NCBI GenBank assembly: GCA_913778905.1
Contig: CAJYYA010000010.1
Location: 124,001-188,000, forward strand
DNA from: an uncultured Naasia sp.
Lineage (GTDB): Bacteria > Actinomycetota > Actinomycetes > Actinomycetales > Microbacteriaceae
DNA: 64,000 nucleotides
Reading direction: 5' to 3'
Both the position numbers and the translations under genes were made by a program. Position 1 is the stretch's first letter. The number at the start of each line of letters is the position of its first letter. Shown in pieces: positions 1 through 8,148 of this stretch. A model generated the notes under the pieces. The model did not search any database and had not been told where the DNA came from. It saw only the letters and a program-made list of their open reading frames with translations.

Positions 1-17
1 CGTCCCGGACCGGGACG
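1..17. terminator. Inverted repeat at window edge, possible terminator
   Basis: The first 17 bases form a self-complementary sequence (CGTCCC, five-base loop, GGGACG). It lies just past the stop codon of the minus-strand thioesterase gene, so it could end that transcript or one from outside the window. Its full extent may be cut by the edge. Confidence 0.4.
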
Positions 18-43
18 GGCTCTTCTCGTGAGGGGCAGATCCC

Positions 44-469
44 CTATCTGTCGCGCAACATGTTCGTCATGCGGACCGTCGACAGACGACGGCCCTGGTC
101 GTCGCGCATGACGATCTCATGGGTCGCCAGCGTGCGGCCCAGAACCAGAGCGTCGCAGGTCGCGGTCACCCACCCTTCGGTGATGGAGCGCGAATGCGTC
201 GCGTTGATCTCGATGCCCACCGCGTAACGACCGGGGCCGGCATGGATGGCCGAGGAGATCGAGCCCAGCGATTCGCCGAGCACCACGTGGGCGCCGCCGT
301 GCAGCAGGCCGATGACCTGGGTGTTGCCCTCGACGGGCATCCGCGCCACCGAGTGCTCGGCGGACAGCTCGAGGAGCTCGATGCCCATCTTCTTCACCAG
401 AGCTCCACCCTCGGTGCCGAGCAGACGCTCGCGGAGTTCAGGGTCCAGGTCGTCGGGGACGGTCGTCAT
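44..469 (-). CDS. Hotdog-fold thioesterase, PaaI/YbgC-like
   Basis: A 141-residue protein with the PaaI-type hotdog signature: LHGG at about residues 56-59, a helix with GES at 65-67, then a strand pair ending in a conserved N-x-x-H (N89, H92). Family members hydrolyse acyl-CoA thioesters, often phenylacetyl-CoA or other aromatic CoAs, in the cytoplasm; the substrate here cannot be read from sequence. The ATG start is supported by a GGAAGGA ribosome-binding site about six bases upstream on the minus strand. It diverges from polA, with 57 bp between the two starts. The length is normal for the family and all visible motifs are intact. Confidence 0.88.
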   Translation of the reverse strand: MTTVPDDLDPELRERLLGTEGGALVKKMGIELLELSAEHSVARMPVEGNTQVIGLLHGGAHVVLGESLGSISSAIHAGPGRYAVGIEINATHSRSITEGWVTATCDALVLGRTLATHEIVMRDDQGRRLSTVRMTNMLRDR

Positions 470-514
470 CGAGATCCTTCCGGGAGGGACGAAAGCGCTG
501 TCGGAGGCCGCGGC

Positions 515-520
515 TAGGCT
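515..520 (+). promoter_or_regulatory. -10 hexamer TAGGCT of leaderless polA
   Basis: TAGGCT ends six bases before the polA GTG codon, so transcription would begin at or next to the start codon. No ribosome-binding site or convincing -35 box is visible. Inferred from spacing and from the same arrangement at many other genes in the window. Confidence 0.55.
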
Positions 521-526
521 GGCCGG

Positions 527-3220
527 GTGACACAGAGCGGCAAGCCTACCCTTCTGCTGATCGACGGCCATTCGCTGGCCTTCCGAGCGTTCTACGCGCT
601 GCCGGTCGACAGTTTCCAGACATCCGACGGTCAGCACACGAACGCCATCCACGGGTTCCTCTCGATGTTCCTGCTGCTGCTGCAGAAGGAGAAGCCGACC
701 CATATCGCGGTCGCATTCGACATCTCGCGGCACTCGTTCCGCACTCGTGACTATCCCGAGTACAAGGGCACGCGCGGTGAGACGCCGAGCGAGTTCATGG
801 GGCAGGTCCCGCTCCTGCAGGACGCTCTCAAGGCGATGAACGTCACCACCGTCACGAAAGAGGACTTCGAGGCCGACGACATCATCGCGACCCTGGCCCG
901 GCAGGGACGAGAGGACGGGTTCGACGTGCTCATCGTCTCGGGTGACCGGGACACGATCCAGCTCGTCAACGACGAGGTGACGCTGCTCTACCCGTCGGGC
1001 CGTCAGGGCATCTCGGACCTCAAGCGTTACGACCCCGCCGCGGTACGCGAGCGCTACGGCATCGAACCGAAGCAGTACCCGGATGTCGCCGCGCTCGTCG
1101 GAGAGACCAGCGACAACCTCATCGGCATCGACAAGGTGGGCGAGAAGACGGCCGTCAAATGGCTGGGCATCTACGGCTCGCTCGACGGCATCCTCGAGCA
1201 CGCGGACGAGATCAAGGGCGTCGTCGGCAACAATCTCCGCGAGCAGCGCGAGCGCGCTGAGCGCAACCGGCGTCTCAATCGCCTCGTCGACGATGTCGAG
1301 CTCGAAGTCCGTCCGTCGGACCTCGAACGCAAGCCCATCGACGAGACCGCTATCCGCACGCTCTTCGCCCGCCTCCAGTTCAAGACGCTGCTCGAGCGGG
1401 TCATGAAGCTCGAGGGCGGCAAGGGCAGCCTCTCGTCGGCGTCGACACCCGAGGGTGTCATCGAGCAGGAGCCGAGCACCGCGCCCGCGGCGCCCGCCCC
1501 CGCGACCGATCTGCTCGACGAAGAACTCGCCGCGTGGCTCCGCCGTCAGACGGAGAAGTGCCCGGACGGCCTCGGCCTCTCCGTCGAGTCCGCCGACGGA
1601 CGGGTGTCGGCGATCGGGATCGCGGGCGAGGACGAAAGCGTGCTCCTTCACTGGATCCCGGGGAGTCGCGACTACGCGCCTCTCGAGGAATGGCTGGCAG
1701 GAGACTCGCCGAAGGTCTTGCACGACGCGAAAACGCAGCTGAAGACCCTCCGCCGGAGCGGTCTGCGTCTCGGCGGCATCGCTTTCGACTCCATGGTCGC
1801 AGCGTGGCTTCTGCGGCCGAGCGGCGTCGACAAGACCCTCGCAGACGTCGTGCAGCGCTACCTCGCCGAGACCCTGCCGACGACGAACCCCAATCAGCTG
1901 GTCCCCGAGAACGAGGACGACGCCGGTGCCGCCGGCCAGGCCTGGTACACCCGTCGGGTGGTGCACACCCTCCGCGAGATCCTCGACGACCGCGATCTCG
2001 GCGTCCTCACCGACATCGAGCTGCCGACGCTGGTCGCTCTCGCCGACATGGAGCTCGAGGGCGTCGCGATCGACGTGCCACTGCTGAGCTCGCTCAACGC
2101 GGAGTTGGGGGAACGGATCTCGACCCTCGCGAGCGCGGCCTTCGAGGTGCTCGGGCACGAGCTCAACCTGGGGTCGCCCAAGCAGCTCCAGCAGGTCCTC
2201 TTCGACGAGTTGGGCATGCCCAAGACCCGGGCCACCAAGACCGGGTACTCCACCGACGCCGAGTCGCTCGCCGACCTCATGGACTCCCACCCGCACCCCT
2301 TCCTCGACCTGCTTCTGCAGCACCGGGACGCGAGCAAGCTGCGCCAGATCATCGAGACCCTCGAACGCGGTATCGGATCCGACGGCCGCATCCACACGAC
2401 CTATCAGCAGACGGGCACGACGACGGGCCGCATCTCGTCCAACGACCCCAACCTGCAGAACATCCCGATCCGGGCTGAGGAGGGCCGCCGCATGCGAGCG
2501 GCCTTCATCCGCGGGGCTGAATACGAGACGATGCTCACGGCCGACTACTCGCAGATCGAGATGCGGATCATGGCCCATCTCTCGGGGGACGCGGGGCTGA
2601 TCGAGGCGTTCAACGAGGGTGAGGACCTGCACCGCTTCGTCGGTTCGCGCGTCTTCGGAGTCGAGCCTGCCGACGTCACACCCGGTATGCGCAACAAGGT
2701 CAAGGCGATGTCCTACGGTCTCGCCTACGGCCTGAGTGCATTCGGTCTGTCGAAGCAGCTGCGCATCGAAACTTCGGAGGCGAAGCAGCTGATGGGCGAC
2801 TACTTCTCCCGCTTCGGCGCTGTTCGGGACTACCTCCGCAACGTGGTCGAGCAGGCCCGCGCGGACGGCTACACCGAGACGATCTTCGGGCGTCGCCGGC
2901 CGTTCCCGGATCTCAACAGCCCGAACCGGGTGCTGCGGGACAATGCGGAACGTGCCGCCCTGAACGCTCCCATTCAGGGCACCGCCGCCGACATCATGAA
3001 GATCGCCATGATCGGGATCAGTGGAGACCTGCGCGACCAGGATCTGCGCTCGCGCATGCTCCTGCAGGTGCACGACGAACTCGTGTTCGAGGTGGCGACC
3101 GGCGAATACGACCGGGTGGCCGAGATCGTGACGACCCGCATGGCCGGCGCCGCCGAGCTCCGGGTCCCGCTCGACGTCCAGGTCGGGCACGGCGACAACT
3201 GGGAGATGGCGGCGCACTGA
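527..3220 (+). CDS. polA: DNA polymerase I
   Basis: An 897-residue family A polymerase used in Okazaki-fragment maturation and excision-repair synthesis. Residues 1-300 are the 5'-3' flap nuclease (DGHSLAFRAF, EADDIIATL, SGDRDTIQL). The middle domain lacks the proofreading residues: the D-x-E motif reads S-V-E near residue 352 and the next aspartate is replaced, so 3'-5' exonuclease activity is probably absent, as known for many actinobacterial PolA proteins. The polymerase domain is intact: motif A aspartate D673 (DYSQIE), motif B from about R722 (RNKVKAMSYG), motif C HDE with D850. Residue 730 is Tyr where E. coli has Phe762. The GTG start is chosen from the start of homology and a -10 box six bases upstream. 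Its stop overlaps the next ATG. Confidence 0.98.
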   Translation: MTQSGKPTLLLIDGHSLAFRAFYALPVDSFQTSDGQHTNAIHGFLSMFLLLLQKEKPTHIAVAFDISRHSFRTRDYPEYKGTRGETPSEFMGQVPLLQDALKAMNVTTVTKEDFEADDIIATLARQGREDGFDVLIVSGDRDTIQLVNDEVTLLYPSGRQGISDLKRYDPAAVRERYGIEPKQYPDVAALVGETSDNLIGIDKVGEKTAVKWLGIYGSLDGILEHADEIKGVVGNNLREQRERAERNRRLNRLVDDVELEVRPSDLERKPIDETAIRTLFARLQFKTLLERVMKLEGGKGSLSSASTPEGVIEQEPSTAPAAPAPATDLLDEELAAWLRRQTEKCPDGLGLSVESADGRVSAIGIAGEDESVLLHWIPGSRDYAPLEEWLAGDSPKVLHDAKTQLKTLRRSGLRLGGIAFDSMVAAWLLRPSGVDKTLADVVQRYLAETLPTTNPNQLVPENEDDAGAAGQAWYTRRVVHTLREILDDRDLGVLTDIELPTLVALADMELEGVAIDVPLLSSLNAELGERISTLASAAFEVLGHELNLGSPKQLQQVLFDELGMPKTRATKTGYSTDAESLADLMDSHPHPFLDLLLQHRDASKLRQIIETLERGIGSDGRIHTTYQQTGTTTGRISSNDPNLQNIPIRAEEGRRMRAAFIRGAEYETMLTADYSQIEMRIMAHLSGDAGLIEAFNEGEDLHRFVGSRVFGVEPADVTPGMRNKVKAMSYGLAYGLSAFGLSKQLRIETSEAKQLMGDYFSRFGAVRDYLRNVVEQARADGYTETIFGRRRPFPDLNSPNRVLRDNAERAALNAPIQGTAADIMKIAMIGISGDLRDQDLRSRMLLQVHDELVFEVATGEYDRVAEIVTTRMAGAAELRVPLDVQVGHGDNWEMAAH

Positions 3221-3675
3221 TGACCGGCTCCTCGTCTCGCATCCCGCTCAGCGAGCTCATCGACGACGACTCCATCCGACTCGGCCTGCGGGCCGCCGAC
3301 CGCTTCGAGGCCGTCGAGCTCTGCGGCCGCGCTCTGGTCGAGTCGGGAGCGGTCACCGAGGGCTACATCGCGTCGATGCTCGAGCGGGAGCGCAGCGTGT
3401 CGACCTTCATCGGCGAAGGCGTGGCGATCCCGCACGGCACCTCCGCCGGAAAGGACTCCGTCGCTCGACCCGCCATGGTCGTCCTCGGTTTCCCTGATGG
3501 CGTCGACTGGGGCGACGGGGAAACGGCTCACGTCTGCATCGGGATCGCCGCGCCCGCAGGTGGTCACGTCGGTCTGGTCGCCCGTCTGGCCGAGATCCTC
3601 CTCGATCCCGAGCTCGCTGAACGTCTGCGCACCGCCGAGCGTAGCGACCAGATTCGGGACCTCTTCGGGGCCTGA
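3220..3675 (+). CDS. Orphan PTS EIIA domain, mannitol/fructose type
   Basis: A 151-residue stand-alone PTS EIIA domain of the mannitol/fructose family. The phospho-accepting histidine is H72 in GVAIPHGT, and the flanking strand and helix pattern is complete. EIIA normally receives phosphate from HPr and passes it to an EIIB domain for sugar uptake. No EIIB, EIIC, HPr or EI gene is present in the window, so it may serve a transporter encoded elsewhere or act as a regulator. Its ATG overlaps the polA stop (TGATG), implying translational coupling to polA. Family assignment is firm; the sugar and partner are unknown. Confidence 0.9.
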   Translation: MTGSSSRIPLSELIDDDSIRLGLRAADRFEAVELCGRALVESGAVTEGYIASMLERERSVSTFIGEGVAIPHGTSAGKDSVARPAMVVLGFPDGVDWGDGETAHVCIGIAAPAGGHVGLVARLAEILLDPELAERLRTAERSDQIRDLFGA

Positions 3676-3685
3676 GGCGCGGACG

Positions 3686-3691
3686 TAGGCT
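3686..3691 (+). promoter_or_regulatory. -10 hexamer TAGGCT, leaderless DUF885 gene
   Basis: TAGGCT lies seven bases before the GTG start at 3699, with no ribosome-binding site between. This predicts a leaderless transcript starting in the short gap after the EIIA gene. Confidence 0.5.
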
Positions 3692-3698
3692 GGTCCGC

Positions 3699-5375
3699 GT
3701 GACCGATTCCGAGAAGCGCACCCCCACCCCGATCGACCGCATCGCCGAGCAGTGGGTCGACACCCTCGTCGAGATCCGCCCCGAGATGGCCACCTGGTTG
3801 GGGCGCGCAGGAAACGAGAGCGGCTACGCCGACTACTCGCCCGAAGGGGCGGCGCGCCTCGATGAGGCGGGTGCCGCCGTTCTGCGCCGTCTCGAGGCCG
3901 CCGAGCCGGTGGACTCCATCGACCGCGTCACCAAGGCCGACCTGACTCGGGATCTCGAGTTGAGCCACGCCAAGCACGAGGCCGGCCTGGGCCTGCGCGA
4001 CCTCAACGTCATCGCATCTCCCGCTCAGGACATCCGGGAGATCTTCGACCTCATGCCGACCGGAACGCCGGAAGCCTGGGAGCACATCGCTGCCCGGCTC
4101 GCCGGCGTCGGCGGCGCGATCGACGGGTACATCGCGACCCTGCGTCAGGGCATCGCCGGCGGCCACACCCCCGCCATCCGTCAGGTGCGCGAGGTCATGG
4201 CGGAGGCCAGGGGAAACGCCTCGCAAGACGGCTTCTTCTACGACCTGATCGGCGGAGCCGAAGCCGGGGGAGTGCCTGTATCGGATGGCGTGCGTCGCGA
4301 CCTGGAGGCGGGGGCGCTCCTCGCCGCCGAGTCCTACGGGCGTCTCGCCGAATTCCTCGAGCGCGAGCTCGCACCGGTCGCAACCGCCGTCGACGCGGTG
4401 GGACGAGAGCACTACGAGCTCGCCTCCCAGGACTTCCTCGGCGCACGCGTCGACCTCGACGAGACCTACGAGTGGGGTGTCGCCGAACTCGAGCGCATGG
4501 TCGCCGAGCAGGAGGAGATCGCCCGTCGGATCCTCCCCGGGGCCTCGGTCGGCGAGGCCATCGCCCACCTCGAGAGGGACCCGGCCCACAAGCTGGTCGG
4601 CACCGACGCCCTGCAGGAGTGGATGCAGGACGTCAGCGACCGGGCCCTGCAGGACCTGGGACGCACCCACTTCGACATCCCGGTCGAGGTCCGTGCTCTG
4701 GAGTGCCGGATCGCGCCCACCCAGACAGGCGGCATCTACTACACCGGTCCGTCCGACGACTTCTCCCGCCCGGGCCGCATGTGGTGGTCCGTTCCGGCGG
4801 ATGTCACGGAGTTCGACACCTGGCGTGAGAAGACCACGGTCTACCACGAGGGTGCGCCGGGGCATCACCTGCAGATCGGCATGGCCACGTACAACAAGGC
4901 CCAGCTGAACTCGTGGCGTCGTATCGCCGGCACCTCCGGCCACGCCGAGGGCTGGGCGCTCTACGCCGAGCGGCTGATGGAGGAGCTCGGCTACCTGGAC
5001 GACCCGGCCGACCGGCTGGGCATGCTCGACGGCCAGCGCATGCGCGCGGCCCGTGTCGTCCTCGATATCGGCGTGCACCTCGGCAAGCGTCGTCCGGACG
5101 GGAACGGCACGTGGGACGCCGACTTCGCGCTCGAGTTCATGCGCCGCAACGTCAACATGCCGGACTCGTTCATCCGCTTCGAAGTCAACCGCTATCTCGG
5201 CTGGCCCGGCCAGGCTCCCTCCTACAAGGTCGGCCAGCGCATCTGGGAGGAGACCCGCGATGAGCTGCGCCGCCGGGAGGGCGCCGCGTTCGGCATCAAG
5301 GCGTTCCACAAACGGGCGCTCGACCTCGGTGGCGTCGGTCTCGACACACTGCGTCGGGCTCTGCTCGACTGGTGA
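3699..5375 (+). CDS. DUF885 family protein, putative metallopeptidase-like
   Basis: A 558-residue protein of the DUF885 family. The hallmark HEGAPGHHLQ is at H383-Q392, followed by GHAEGWALYAE about 30 residues later; these histidines and glutamates look like a zinc site, and family members are generally regarded as putative metallohydrolases. There is no signal peptide, so it is probably cytoplasmic. Length is typical. The GTG start is supported by the leaderless-type -10 box at 3686. It ends just before the rpsA promoter, whose -35 overlaps its final codons. The substrate cannot be inferred. Confidence 0.85.
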   Translation: MTDSEKRTPTPIDRIAEQWVDTLVEIRPEMATWLGRAGNESGYADYSPEGAARLDEAGAAVLRRLEAAEPVDSIDRVTKADLTRDLELSHAKHEAGLGLRDLNVIASPAQDIREIFDLMPTGTPEAWEHIAARLAGVGGAIDGYIATLRQGIAGGHTPAIRQVREVMAEARGNASQDGFFYDLIGGAEAGGVPVSDGVRRDLEAGALLAAESYGRLAEFLERELAPVATAVDAVGREHYELASQDFLGARVDLDETYEWGVAELERMVAEQEEIARRILPGASVGEAIAHLERDPAHKLVGTDALQEWMQDVSDRALQDLGRTHFDIPVEVRALECRIAPTQTGGIYYTGPSDDFSRPGRMWWSVPADVTEFDTWREKTTVYHEGAPGHHLQIGMATYNKAQLNSWRRIAGTSGHAEGWALYAERLMEELGYLDDPADRLGMLDGQRMRAARVVLDIGVHLGKRRPDGNGTWDADFALEFMRRNVNMPDSFIRFEVNRYLGWPGQAPSYKVGQRIWEETRDELRRREGAAFGIKAFHKRALDLGGVGLDTLRRALLDW

Positions 5376-5393
5376 AGCCCCGCGGGGTAGACT
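5365..5393 (+). promoter_or_regulatory. Predicted rpsA promoter
   Basis: A -35-like TCGACT (5365-5370) and a good -10 TAGACT (5388-5393) are separated by 17 bp. The predicted start near 5400 leaves a leader of about 120 nt before rpsA. The promoter overlaps the end of the DUF885 gene. Confidence 0.55.
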
Positions 5394-5452
5394 TGCGTGT
5401 TGGCTTGTGCGCTACGGCGCGCAGCCACGCATCTCTACCACGTCCATTTCGT

Positions 5453-5485
5453 CGTGGAGCCCGGATCACCCGGGGCTTCTCCACG
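5453..5485 (+). promoter_or_regulatory. Hairpin in rpsA 5' leader
   Basis: CGTGGAG (5453-5459) pairs with CTCCACG (5479-5485). The inner CCCGG (5460-5464) pairs with CCGGG (5470-5474), leaving a five-base loop and a four-base bulge on the 3' side. It lies inside the leader, upstream of the Shine-Dalgarno GGAG at 5507-5510. Such structured leaders often mediate feedback by the ribosomal protein; that role is inferred. Confidence 0.45.
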
Positions 5486-5520
5486 GCCTGAATCCCTGTC
5501 CACCCTGGAGTTTCTACTAC

Positions 5521-7017
5521 ATGTCATCATCCACGACCGCCCCGGCCACCAAGCAGGTCGCCATCAACGACATCGGATCTGCTGAAGACTTCCTGGCCGC
5601 GGTCGAAGCGACCCTCAAGTTCTTCAACGATGGAGATCTCATCGAGGGCACTGTCGTCAAGATCGACCGCGACGAGGTCCTCCTCGACGTCGGTTACAAG
5701 ACCGAGGGTGTCATCCCCTCCCGCGAGCTCTCCATCAAGCACGATGTCGACCCCAACGAGGTCGTCAACGTGGGCGACTCGGTCGAAGCCCTCGTTCTCC
5801 AGAAGGAGGACAAGGAAGGCCGTCTCATCCTGAGCAAGAAGCGCGCCCAGTACGAGCGCGCATGGGGTGACGTCGAGAAGATCAAGGAAGCCGACGGCGT
5901 CGTGACCGGAACGGTCATCGAGGTCGTCAAGGGCGGCCTCATCGTCGACATCGGCCTCCGCGGCTTCCTCCCCGCATCGCTCATCGAGCTCCGCCGTGTC
6001 CGCGACCTCACGCCGTACCTCGGCCAGGAGCTCGAGGCTAAGATCCTCGAGCTCGACAAGAACCGCAACAACGTGGTCCTGTCGCGCCGTGCCCTGCTCG
6101 AGCAGACGCAGTCCGAGAGCCGCAGCACCTTCCTCGCCAACCTCCACCCGGGACAGGTCCGCAAGGGCGTCATCTCGTCGATCGTCAACTTCGGTGCGTT
6201 CGTCGACCTGGGCGGCGTCGACGGTCTGGTCCACGTCTCCGAGCTCAGCTGGAAGCACATCGAGCACGCCAGCGAGGTCGTCGAGGTCGGTCAGGAAGTC
6301 ACCGTCGAGGTGCTCTCCGTCGAGCTGGACCGCGAGCGCGTCTCCCTGTCGCTCAAGGCGACGCAGGAGGACCCGTGGCAGGTCTTCGCCCGCACGCACG
6401 CGATCGGTCAGATCGCACCGGGCAAGGTCACCAAGCTGGTTCCGTTCGGTGCGTTCGTTCGCGTCGCCGACGGCATCGAGGGCCTCGTGCACATCTCGGA
6501 GCTGTCGAACAAGCACGTCGAGCTGGCCGAGCAGGTCGTGTCGGTGGGCGACGAGGTCTTCGTCCGCATCATCGACATCGACCTCGAGCGTCGCCGCATC
6601 TCGCTGAGCCTCAAGCAGGCCGCCGAGGCGATCGACCCGTCGAACCAGGAGTTCGACTCCGGCCTCGCTGCCCTCTACGGCATGCCGACCGAGTACGACG
6701 AGCGCGGGGAGTACAAGTTCCCCGAGGGCTTCGATGCGGAGACCGGAGAGTGGAAGGAAGGCTTCGAGGAGCAGCGCGCGACCTGGGAGCAGCAGTACGC
6801 CGACGCCCAGGCCCGCTGGGAGCAGCACAAGGAGCAGATCCTCAACGGGATCGCCGACGAGGCCGCGGGCATCACGTCCGAGTCGTCGTCCTCCTCGGCA
6901 GGCTCGGGCTCGGGCTCGGGTGCAGGCGCCTCCTACTCGAGCGAGAGCCGTGGTGGAACGCTGGCCGACGACGAGTCGCTGGCCGCTCTTCGCGAGCGTC
7001 TCTCCAGTAACGGCTGA
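5521..7017 (+). CDS. rpsA: 30S ribosomal protein S1
   Basis: A 498-residue S1 protein with four tandem S1 (OB-fold) RNA-binding domains, starting near residues 37, 123, 208 and 295. It has the usual lead-in DFLAAVEATLKFFNDGDLI and repeats of the form G-x-V-x-x-I/L...GAFV-x-L/V...GLVHVSELS. S1 helps load mRNA on the 30S subunit; actinobacterial proteins have four domains rather than the six of E. coli. The C-terminal tail (about residues 445-498) is low-complexity Ser/Gly and probably disordered. The ATG at 5521 is chosen because homology begins there and GGAG lies ten bases upstream; upstream in-frame sequence belongs to the DUF885 gene. A strong terminator follows. Confidence 0.97.
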   Translation: MSSSTTAPATKQVAINDIGSAEDFLAAVEATLKFFNDGDLIEGTVVKIDRDEVLLDVGYKTEGVIPSRELSIKHDVDPNEVVNVGDSVEALVLQKEDKEGRLILSKKRAQYERAWGDVEKIKEADGVVTGTVIEVVKGGLIVDIGLRGFLPASLIELRRVRDLTPYLGQELEAKILELDKNRNNVVLSRRALLEQTQSESRSTFLANLHPGQVRKGVISSIVNFGAFVDLGGVDGLVHVSELSWKHIEHASEVVEVGQEVTVEVLSVELDRERVSLSLKATQEDPWQVFARTHAIGQIAPGKVTKLVPFGAFVRVADGIEGLVHISELSNKHVELAEQVVSVGDEVFVRIIDIDLERRRISLSLKQAAEAIDPSNQEFDSGLAALYGMPTEYDERGEYKFPEGFDAETGEWKEGFEEQRATWEQQYADAQARWEQHKEQILNGIADEAAGITSESSSSSAGSGSGSGAGASYSSESRGGTLADDESLAALRERLSSNG

Positions 7018-7034
7018 GTCACCTCTGCAGCAAC

Positions 7035-7068
7035 GAACGGCCGGTCACCCTCGGGTGGCCGGCCGTTC
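7035..7068. terminator. rpsA terminator hairpin
   Basis: A 16-bp stem (GAACGGCCGG plus TCACCC against GGGTGG plus CCGGCCGTTC, with one T-G pair) and a two-base apex, starting 18 nt after the rpsA stop. It also sits downstream of the convergent lysR gene, so it may serve both strands. Confidence 0.85.
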
Positions 7069-7126
7069 GGCGTTCTGCCCCGACCGTCGGGCGGAGCACT
7101 ACGAGGGGCCGGGCGGACGTGCTTTG

Positions 7127-7981
7127 TCAGCGGAGGATGGGCTGGGCCGTGATGGCGGCGACCAGAGCCTCGAGGGGTTCGGCTGCGGCGAGCGGATTCG
7201 AATGCAGCCGGTACTCGATGTCTGCGAGGTCCGGCAGGTCGAACCGACGGCTCACCTTGACCAGGTCCGCGGGGATCAGCGAGTGCGGGAACACCGCGAT
7301 CCCCAGCCCCGCCCGCAGCGCGGCCAGCAGACCGTTGACCTCGCGGACATTACAGGTGATCCGCCAGGTGTGCCCGGCAGCCTCGAGTGTCTCGATCGCG
7401 AGCGCACGGCTGTACGACGGCGTCTGGTAGGCCACCAGGGGGACGGGCGAGTCCGCCTCAACCTGGGTGCGCTCGTCCGCGACCCAGACGAGGGAGTCGC
7501 GTCCGACGAAAGTGCCCTCGGTGGTCCCCACCGGTTCTTTGACCAAGATGAGGTCGAGGTGCCCCGCCGCGAGTCGACGGCGGAGCACGTCGCTCTGATT
7601 GACGGTCAGCTCCAGGTTGATGCGCGGGTGGAGGGCGCGGAACTGCCGGAGGATCCTCGGCAACTGCGTGATCGCGAGGTCGTCGGCGGCTCCGAACCGC
7701 AGACGCCCGCTCATGGCGGATCCGCTGAAGTAGCTCTCCGCCGAGGCCTGAGCGGCGAGGATCGTCCGGGCGAACCCGGTCAGGGCGTCGCCGTTGTCGG
7801 TCAGTTGCACATCGCGGCTGTCGCGGGAGAAGAGTCGGCGGCCGATCCCGTCCTCCAGGCGTCGCACGTGCTGACTCACAGTGGGCTGACTGATGCCGAG
7901 GCGGGCCGCTGCCGCGGTGAAGCTCCCCGTCTCGGCGACGGCGAGGAAGGTGCGGAGCAGAGTCGGGTCGAGCATGGTCAT
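7127..7981 (-). CDS. LysR-family transcriptional regulator
   Basis: A 284-residue LysR regulator. Residues 3-62 form the winged helix-turn-helix (TFLAVAETGSF, then AARLGISQPTVSQHV at about 25-39), and residues 90-280 a periplasmic-binding-like effector domain. LysR proteins commonly control a divergently transcribed neighbour, here the MFS exporter gene at 8149, and repress themselves. The shared 167-bp region holds a perfect 7-4-7 palindrome at 8037-8054. A TATATT -10 for this gene lies on the minus strand at 8019-8014, and the -35 position falls inside the palindrome. The start is the first ATG; an alternative ATG lies two codons in. The effector is unknown. Confidence 0.92.
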   Translation of the reverse strand: MTMLDPTLLRTFLAVAETGSFTAAAARLGISQPTVSQHVRRLEDGIGRRLFSRDSRDVQLTDNGDALTGFARTILAAQASAESYFSGSAMSGRLRFGAADDLAITQLPRILRQFRALHPRINLELTVNQSDVLRRRLAAGHLDLILVKEPVGTTEGTFVGRDSLVWVADERTQVEADSPVPLVAYQTPSYSRALAIETLEAAGHTWRITCNVREVNGLLAALRAGLGIAVFPHSLIPADLVKVSRRFDLPDLADIEYRLHSNPLAAAEPLEALVAAITAQPILR

Positions 7982-8036
7982 CCATTCGGAAACGCAATAG
8001 GAGTGATAGGTCGAATATAGCTACTGAATGAGTTGG

Positions 8037-8054
8037 ATCCGACTAGCGTCGGAT
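8037..8054. promoter_or_regulatory. Palindromic operator candidate between lysR and MFS genes
   Basis: ATCCGAC (8037-8043), spacer TAGC, GTCGGAT (8048-8054) is a perfect inverted repeat between two divergent genes. It covers the expected -35 position of the lysR promoter, as expected for LysR autorepression and neighbour activation. Function is inferred. Confidence 0.5.
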
Positions 8055-8148
8055 AGGCCGAGCGATACATGCGTCCGGCTTACGAAACCAGCGCCCACGC
8101 GAAACCAGTTCAGACGCGAATCGCACGACGACGATCGAGACCCCGCAC

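Noticed and set aside
44-3217. A 1057-codon open frame on the strand opposite polA
   Set aside because: It is an antisense shadow produced by GC-rich codons; only its last 141 codons (the thioesterase) show homology and a ribosome-binding site. Similar long shadows opposite uvrA, uvrC, zwf, tkt and rapZ were dropped for the same reason.
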